From: Lepiota brunneoincarnata
Lineage: Eukaryota > Basidiomycota > Agaricomycetes > Agaricales > Agaricaceae
DNA: 64,000 nucleotides
Reading direction: 5' to 3'
Assembly (NCBI GenBank): GCA_023014365.1
Contig: JAEBUN010000025.1
Location: 248,001-312,000, forward strand
The notes under the pieces: generated by a model
Told to the model about the DNA's origin: nothing
The model's input: only the letters and a program-made list of their open reading frames with translations
The model's database searches: none
Shown: positions 61,319 to 64,000 of the stretch, in pieces
Layout of the letters: the number at the start of each line of letters is the position of its first letter
Position numbering within the stretch: the first letter of the stretch is position 1
Position numbers and translations under genes: made by a program

Positions 61319-61640
61319 GGAAGAGCCAGACGCACCAAACGACCCAGGACCGCCATCACAACCCGACGCTAGCCCACCCTACGTCCTGCCTCCTTCAGCC
61401 CTCCTACGATGAAGCAAGGGCGAGGGAGAGTGCTGAAAGGCATCTTGAACCTCCTAACCCACAACCTCCCCCACCGGCACTAGCCCATCCCCAACCAGAT
61501 CAGGATTCGGTATGTTCAGTGTCAGGTTCAAATCACCCGGGATGTCCACATTCTTGCGCTTACAGGCCGAGGAAAACGTTGTGAAGAGAAGGGCAGCCGA
61601 ACGAGATGTTCCGTCGCGTCATCAACAATCCTAGGCATTC
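61319..61640 (+). pseudogene. Pro-rich hypothetical protein, broken copy (M3)
   Basis: ATG at 61319 opens MEEPDAPNDPGPPSQPDASP, which stops after 31 codons. The neighbouring frame then reads YDEARARESAERHLEPPNPQ, as in the M1 frame 6190-6747, and a stop follows QQS near 61631. Both frames are clearly related to M1. The two-frame pattern suggests a frameshift or lost splice. Confidence 0.5.
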
Positions 61641-64000
61641 AAATCAGCACACCAGGTTTTCGGCAATCGACATGCACGCGAGATCCGAGGTTCCAGCATT
61701 GTCATCCCAATTGCGCTGGGAATTGGCTGGCGATTAGCATTGACTGCAAGAAAGGTCGTCCACGTGTTGATGCGTACTTGCCTGAGGCATCGCAAATGAC
61801 CATCCTGCAACACCCACCCGGGAGCCCCTTCAGCACGTGTACTTGAGCAGGAGCTACGTGGTAAGGGAGCATCTTGACACCACGCTGTGAGGACAGCCAA
61901 TATCGTCCCAGCTTTTCCGACAGTAGACTAGACCTACCGCAAGTTGGAGCATGGATAACTCCGAGATCCAAACCCGACCCGCCGGCAGAGCCCTCCTTCC
62001 CGTCCCTCGGCGACCCTGGCAACATCGCACACTGCCTCTGATACGCCAATATCACAACACGCTTCCAATGAGAAAACAGGATCGTACCTTCAATATAGAA
62101 CTCCATATTCTCTTGGTGAGCCGCACGACAATCGGGCCCACTCGGATTCCTCGGCTTGAATTGTATCTACAAGAGGCTTATGAGAGGATGTAGTGGGCAA
62201 AGACGAAAACGGACCTTGTAAGTCGACCCTGATTAGGTAAAGCAGGCACGCTGGGCACGCGAACAACATGACGAAGCCAACAATTAGCTTGCGTGGCGTA
62301 CTTAGCAAGTCAACTATATACCTGTGAACCCGTGGCAGCAATAATAATTTGGCGGTGCTTTAGCTGTCTCGAAAAAGCACTGTTGTCGTGGACAAAACGA
62401 GTTAGCCAAAGGTGTCATAGGAAGAAAATATGCAGGCTCACCGAAATCAAAAAATGAGGCAGGGAAAACATAGTGGTAATGTCCAATTTAACGTGCATTT
62501 GGTCGACCCCTTCCTCACGGAAAGGGTCTTAAGCCCAAGCCCCACGACAAGGGAGCACGAGGGCTGGATACCCTTGCTTGGGAAAAGAACCACCTACCTC
62601 ATTTCGTACCTGCACTTGTGGATATGAAATAAGGAGAAACATGACCCAGGTACGAGGATCAGACGAGCCTCGCGCGGAAAGGCACCCACCATGTCACCTA
62701 CCATCGTATAATGCAGACAGTGAGTAACATACAACGATGTGCGGAGGTCCAAGATGGCGTCAATTCCCGCATCGCGCACAGACCCAGCCAGTGTCAGTTC
62801 CAGAAATAAACCAGCGGCTTTCGAAGGTAGCACCATGCAAAAATAGTGTTTGGTAAAGACAGGGTATAGGCGTGACTCGAGGTTCGATCCGGAGCCAGGG
62901 GGGTTTTGAGGAATAGGCCGGAGGCCCACGCCTGATGCGGTAGCAAGAGAGCGGGCACATAGCAACATTTTGAGTGTTTTGATGTTCTAGAAACATCTGA
63001 TTTGAGTAGCTTGGTTGTTATTGAACATCAGTGGCATCCATATTCCCCGTACTGCAGAGTCAAACAGGGTGAAGTACCAGAGGAGCGAAAATAAACACCA
63101 ATAGGCATTGAGGGTAGAGAGGCGGCAGGCGGGTCCTGTCGGGATCGTGGCTTTGACTTGAGTGCATTCCTCTTTTGAATAGACATGTGCCTGTCATTAT
63201 CATCTTGATCATCCAGAGCTTGATAAAGTGGATCCACGTATTGCCAATACAGACTTGGGTGTACAATGAGGCAGATGATCCCGGCCAAAGATAGTAATCG
63301 ATGTTCTCGTGCCCAGTAGCTTGAAGGTTATAGACTCATACCAGCCAGAGATCATGAACAGTCACATTGAATCCTTGTTGGGGGGGGGGGGGGGGGGCGA
63401 TTGCAACTTTCTGATCCCACAAAACCTGTCAACAGAGAATGGAAGGAGAAACTCGAGGCTTGGGAGGGTATCCAGATCATCGCTAGGAATGGGAACCAGT
63501 AGGGGGCTTTGGATGGTTGGACCAGATGCGCCACTGGGCAGAGTGCTTGCAGCCCATCCCATGAGGTGTTACGACTGCGGCGATATTCTTGATGACAGCT
63601 TGTTGGTAGATCGAATCCAGGAATTGAGAACCTCCACGACGTTGAATAAGGTGGACATCCGACATCCATGGCAAGGTAATCAAAAACAAACTTGAGTCTC
63701 GAGAGGAAGGGAAGGACCCGCGGAGAGCACCTAGCAAGCCAGTTGAGAATGCCGTTCGATGAACGGGATTGAAGTGGTGGGCATGGCTGGTGAGAGGGGA
63801 GCCATGGGGAGGGATGTGTGGGGAGGGAAGGAGGACGAATCGTCTGGGGTTTTCTAGATTTACTGGGATGGCTTGCTTTGTCCTCACGACCAGTCCAAAG
63901 AAAGAAAGCTCAATGTGAGGCTGTCAAACTGCCCGAATCAGAAGCCCAGGCTGAATATGTAATACTCAGTATAGAGTGTCCAGATGGCGTACATCTCGGC
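61641..64000 (-). other. M3 counterpart of 4000-6290, no named gene
   Basis: Holds the same unassigned open stretches as M1 (62968-62594, 62341-62090, 62106-61702) on the minus strand. 63288-63028 is open here but interrupted in M1 and M2. A G run of about 17-18 bases lies near 63380-63397, where the M1 and M2 equivalents have about six. Confidence 0.4.

Larger units (their letters stand above)
51166..64000 (-). repeat. Segmental duplication module M3 (inverted)
   Basis: Third copy in reverse orientation and more diverged. 64000-61700 corresponds to M1 4000-6290. 61640-61310 corresponds to M1 6360-6700. 60450-57440 corresponds to M1 8890-11900. 57330-53200 corresponds to M1 12000-16500. 53200-51166 corresponds to M2 38915-40870. 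The F-box-like gene of M1/M2 is missing and its place (60455-61310) holds sequence without a recognisable gene. The copy runs off the window at 64000. Confidence 0.93.

Overview
The window is eukaryotic. Genes are split by short GT-AG introns (about 45-110 bp), spacing is compact, and the recognisable families point to a filamentous basidiomycete (Agaricomycetes). The NB-ARC/TPR receptor expansion would fit a Rhizoctonia/Ceratobasidium-type genome; that placement is inference. There are no operons, bacterial ribosome-binding sites, CRISPR arrays or clear RNA genes.

The layout is dominated by one large segmental module present three times: M1 (1-16505, +), M2 (23672-40870, +) and M3 (about 51166-64000, inverted). 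A full module carries, in order: a 5'-only peroxygenase fragment, small unassigned ORFs, an F-box-like family gene (M1 and M2 only), an orphan promoter plus first exon of an amino-acid permease, a Ser/Pro-rich disordered-protein gene, a STAND/NLR-type receptor gene (four-helix MLKL-like N-terminus, NB-ARC ATPase, TPR array), and a decayed F-box-like relic. The three receptor genes (A1 12135-15753, A2 35039-38165, A3 57189-53943) all read through as five-exon genes. They differ mainly in the number of near-identical 40-residue TPR units: 12, 8 and 9.

Between the modules lie two broken copies of a second, diverged receptor (B1 16957-19998, B2 41143-44922, both minus strand). B1 has lost its 5' half and P-loop but keeps a 16-unit TPR frame. 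B2 keeps the N-terminus and P-loop but carries frameshifts, stop codons and a truncated 3' end. Both share one in-frame stop. B1 is fused head-to-head to a 5'-truncated permease (19996-21490).

A single-copy island at 45358-51333 holds PEX19 (+), a basic chromatin-type protein (-) and the complete amino-acid permease (-). The permease supplied the dispersed 5' fragments seen in the modules.

Together this looks like an actively rearranging fungal innate-immunity/allorecognition-type receptor cluster. Repeat-unit turnover and changes on one face of the TPR helices appear to be the main source of diversity. Function is inferred from architecture only.
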